Positions 62,456 to 64,000 of a stretch of DNA of 64,000 nucleotides are shown piece after piece. Made by a program: the position numbers and the translations under genes. Numbering within the stretch: the stretch's first letter is position 1; the number at the start of each line of letters is the position of its first letter. Below the pieces are notes generated by a model. The model did no database searches. It saw only the letters and a list, made by a program, of their open reading frames with translations, and was not told the DNA's origin. Source of the DNA: Sediminihabitans luteus (lineage in GTDB: Bacteria; Actinomycetota; Actinomycetes; Actinomycetales; Cellulomonadaceae); assembly GCF_002797595.1 (NCBI RefSeq), contig NZ_PGFE01000001.1:682001-746000 (forward strand). The letters run 5' to 3'.

Positions 62456-62954
62456 CTCTCGGCGCGGGCAGCGGGTACACCGCGGAGCCGCGCGAGGCGA
62501 GCCGGTGGTGCACGACCCCGACCGCGACGACCACGAGCGCGCCGACGAGCACGGGCGCCACGAGGTACGCCCAGCCGGCGCCCACCGTCATCACGACGAT
62601 CGGGTTGGCGCCCGCGGGCGGGTGCGTGACGCGCAGCACCGCCATCGCGGCGATCGCGAGGCCGACCGCGAGCGCGACGCTCCACCACGTCACCGGGAGC
62701 ACCGTCGCGACCGCCAGACCCACCGCCGCGCTGAGCACGTGGCCCGCGACCACGTTGACGGGCTGCGAGACGGGCGCGGCAGGGAGCGAGAACACGAGCA
62801 CGCACGAGGCTCCGAGCGGGGCGGCGATCCACGGCCAGCCCGTCCCGACCGCGACGAGCCCGAGCAGCGCGATCGCGACCGCTCCCCCGAGGCCGGCGAG
62901 GGCCGCGCGGTGCAGCGCGACGGGCGCCTGGTGGCGCGTGAGCAGGTGGGTCAT
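62439..62954 (-). CDS. HPP-family membrane protein
   Basis: 171 aa with about four to five predicted membrane segments and the family signature THPPAGANP near residue 112. HPP proteins are small membrane proteins, some linked to nitrite transport; here the function is open. First gene of a two-gene unit with the TetR regulator. Confidence 0.88.
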   Translation of the reverse strand: MTHLLTRHQAPVALHRAALAGLGGAVAIALLGLVAVGTGWPWIAAPLGASCVLVFSLPAAPVSQPVNVVAGHVLSAAVGLAVATVLPVTWWSVALAVGLAIAAMAVLRVTHPPAGANPIVVMTVGAGWAYLVAPVLVGALVVVAVGVVHHRLASRGSAVYPLPAPRGATRG

Positions 62955-63010
62955 CCGGGGCTCCTCGTGGTCCGTGGTCCGTCAGCGTCTCGGGCTGCTC
63001 GCGCCCGGGC

Positions 63011-63080
63011 TGTACCGATCGGTACAAGTCTGCCACGGATCTGTACCGATCGATACAGGAGCGACCGATCGATACAGGAG
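63011..63080. promoter_or_regulatory. Cluster of TetR-type operators
   Basis: A perfect 16-bp palindrome TGTACCGATCGGTACA at 63011-63026, a one-mismatch copy TGTACCGATCGATACA at 63042-63057 and a partial copy GACCGATCGATACA at about 63063-63076, all upstream of the HPP-TetR unit. Confidence 0.82.
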
Positions 63081-63124
63081 CGTCGGCGCCGCGACCGCGG
63101 GTGCTCACGCGCACCCGCCGCACC

Positions 63125-63291
63125 ACCGCACCCGCACCCGCACCCGCACCCGCACCCGCACCCGCACCCGCGAGCGTCACGTTCCGGCCCGTTCGGGCGC
63201 CCGGGAAGGGGCCAGAACGTGACGCTCGCGCAGCGGACGCCGAGCGCCGAGCTCGCGGAGGCTCGTCAGAGGGCCAGAACGTGACGCTCGC
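63125..63291. repeat. Hexamer repeat and second locus of the inverted 20-mer family
   Basis: About seven CACCCG hexamers (63125-63170) lead into GAGCGTCACGTTCCGGCC (from 63172), followed by two inverted copies, GGGCCAGAACGTGACGCTCG at 63209-63228 and again at 63271-63290. The motif is the same as in 31131-31630. No gene is seen in the 624-bp stretch 62955-63578, which holds only these repeats, the TetR sites, a terminator and the tRNA fragment. Confidence 0.88.
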
Positions 63292-63375
63292 GGAGTCCGG
63301 GGCGAGGCCCGCACGGGCACCCCGACCCCCGCACCTGGACGCGAGGGCGCTCGACCGCCAGTCGGCAGGAAACGC

Positions 63376-63410
63376 AGAAGGCCCGGAACCGTTGAGGTTC
63401 CGGGCCTTCT
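63376..63410. terminator. Terminator downstream of the tRNA-Thr fragment
   Basis: A 15-bp perfect stem (AGAAGGCCCGGAACC, 63376-63390; complement 63396-63410) with a 5-nt loop. It lies just after the 3' end of the minus-strand tRNA remnant, as expected for the terminator of the original tRNA gene. Confidence 0.85.
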
Positions 63411-63416
63411 GGACTG

Positions 63417-63459
63417 AGCCGCCTATCAGAATCGAACTGATGACCTATTCATTACGAGT
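63417..63459 (-). tRNA. 3' half of tRNA-Thr(CGT): attachment-site remnant
   Basis: On the minus strand: anticodon loop CTCGTAA (anticodon CGT at 63456-63454), variable loop, T-arm ATCAG-TTCGATT-CTGAT, 3' acceptor strand AGGCGGC (63424-63418) and discriminator T at 63417. The 5' side of the anticodon stem does not pair, and no D-arm or 5' acceptor strand (expected GCCGCCT) lies within 80 bp, so this is not a whole tRNA. With the adjacent integrase it is best read as an attachment site whose crossover lies at the anticodon loop. Confidence 0.82.
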
Positions 63460-63512
63460 GGGTAGTTCGCTATACTGTTTCCGGGGTGGCAAGCCTCTGA
63501 CCTGCATGTTTG

Positions 63513-63536
63513 CACCGTAGGCAATAGCGTACGGTG
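63513..63536. repeat. Inverted repeat upstream of the integrase
   Basis: 7-bp arms CACCGTA (63513-63519) and TACGGTG (63530-63536). Possible arm-type or accessory-protein site of the integrated element, or a regulatory hairpin. Confidence 0.45.
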
Positions 63537-63578
63537 GCTGGCAATGGCTCCCCGCATGGCTCCCACGGAAGGCACCCG

Positions 63579-64000
63579 ATGACGAGACGCCCACACGGCA
63601 CCGGCAGCGTCTACTACGACCCCGACCGCGACCGATGGATCGGTACCTACGAAGCCGGATTCACCGAGCGCGGTACCCGCCGCCGGCGGAAGGTCACGGC
63701 GACGACCGAACGCGGTGCGCGGCAGAAGCTCCTCGCGGCCCTGCGCGCAGCCGAGGCTGCCGAGGCGCCCACCGCTGGCGGGAAGCCGAACGTGAAGCGC
63801 TGGGCCGAGACCTGGCTCGACATCACCAAGACGCGGCTGCGACCGAACGCATGGAACGCGAACCGCTCCCTCGTGAACCGGTGGATCGTCCCGACCATCG
63901 GTCACAAGCGCCTCGACACGCTCTCCCCCGGCGACGTCCGGTCCGTGACTCGGGCGATCGACGCCGCCGGCCTCGCTCCGTCGACCGCTCTGCGCGCGCA
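63579..64000 (+). CDS. Tyrosine recombinase (integrase), 3' end beyond window
   Basis: About 140 residues visible. Starts MTRRPHGTGSVYYDPDRDRW, an AP2-like arm-binding N-terminus common in actinophage and ICE integrases (GTYEAGFTERGTRRRRKV), followed by the core-binding SAM-like domain (WAETWLDITKTRLRPNAW ... TIGHKRLDTLSPGDVRSV). The catalytic R-H-R-Y domain is past the edge. Placed 120 bp from the tRNA-Thr remnant and pointing into the element, the standard layout for tRNA-targeting elements. Confidence 0.92.
   Translation, partial: MTRRPHGTGSVYYDPDRDRWIGTYEAGFTERGTRRRRKVTATTERGARQKLLAALRAAEAAEAPTAGGKPNVKRWAETWLDITKTRLRPNAWNANRSLVNRWIVPTIGHKRLDTLSPGDVRSVTRAIDAAGLAPSTALRA

Noticed and set aside
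63417-63500. A complete tRNA gene at the right edge
   Set aside because: The 5' acceptor strand, D-arm and 5' anticodon stem are absent; only the 3' half is recognisable.

Overview
The window is about 74 % GC, with dense, mostly 4-bp-overlapping operons and many GTG starts. This fits a high-GC actinobacterium, most likely a plant-polysaccharide-degrading member of the Micrococcales (Cellulomonas or relatives). That placement is inferred from composition and gene content, not from a marker gene.

Most of the window (1 to about 56.4 kb) is one large locus for pectin, chiefly rhamnogalacturonan-I. From left to right: an altronate dehydratase / oxidoreductase / ABC importer operon (1-6206) faces a LacI regulator fused to a DUF6807 domain, a second oxidoreductase and an AEC transporter (6454-10818). 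A complete L-rhamnose catabolic operon follows (rhaB, aldolase-dehydrogenase, rhaI, rhaM; 10977-16210), with a divergent LacI regulator and a GH43-like protein (16336-18398). Next come an acetyl esterase and a GH42 beta-galactosidase. A lower-GC two-gene insert (PP-loop amide-ligase-like protein plus MFS exporter, 22180-24890) is bracketed by a palindromic repeat. After it lie a cupin / DUF6807 / two-oxidoreductase operon, a GH51 arabinofuranosidase, a second ABC importer with a YesL-like protein, an MFS transporter, a GntR-lutABC lactate module (37605-41757), hexuronate genes (oxidoreductase, LacI, uxaC; 41863-46195), an ABC exporter with TetR, a small kinase, and a 1,933-residue secreted enzyme combining a CE12 esterase and a PL11 rhamnogalacturonan lyase (50617-56418).

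Inferred pathway: the secreted PL11/CE12 enzyme deacetylates and cuts rhamnogalacturonan-I. Two importers that lack their own ATPase take up oligosaccharides. GH42, GH51, the esterase and the GH43-like protein trim them. Rhamnose goes through RhaM-RhaI-RhaB-aldolase, and the fused dehydrogenase makes L-lactate, which LutABC can oxidise to pyruvate. Uronates go through UxaC, the mannitol-dehydrogenase-family reductase and UxaA. Near-identical LacI-type operators (TGAAACGATTCA family) upstream of rhaI, rhaM, GH42, the GH51/oxidoreductase pair, the second ABC operon and PL11 suggest one regulon.

From 56.8 kb on lie ordinary chromosomal genes (clpC, a small hydrolase pair, a surface-anchored protein, an HPP/TetR pair). 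At the right edge a 3' half of tRNA-Thr(CGT), its terminator and a tyrosine recombinase mark one end of an integrated element that continues past the window.

Two repeat phenomena run through the window: dispersed palindromic elements of two unrelated families, and many 15- or 18-bp tandem repeats that lie in frame inside linkers and C-termini as well as between genes.
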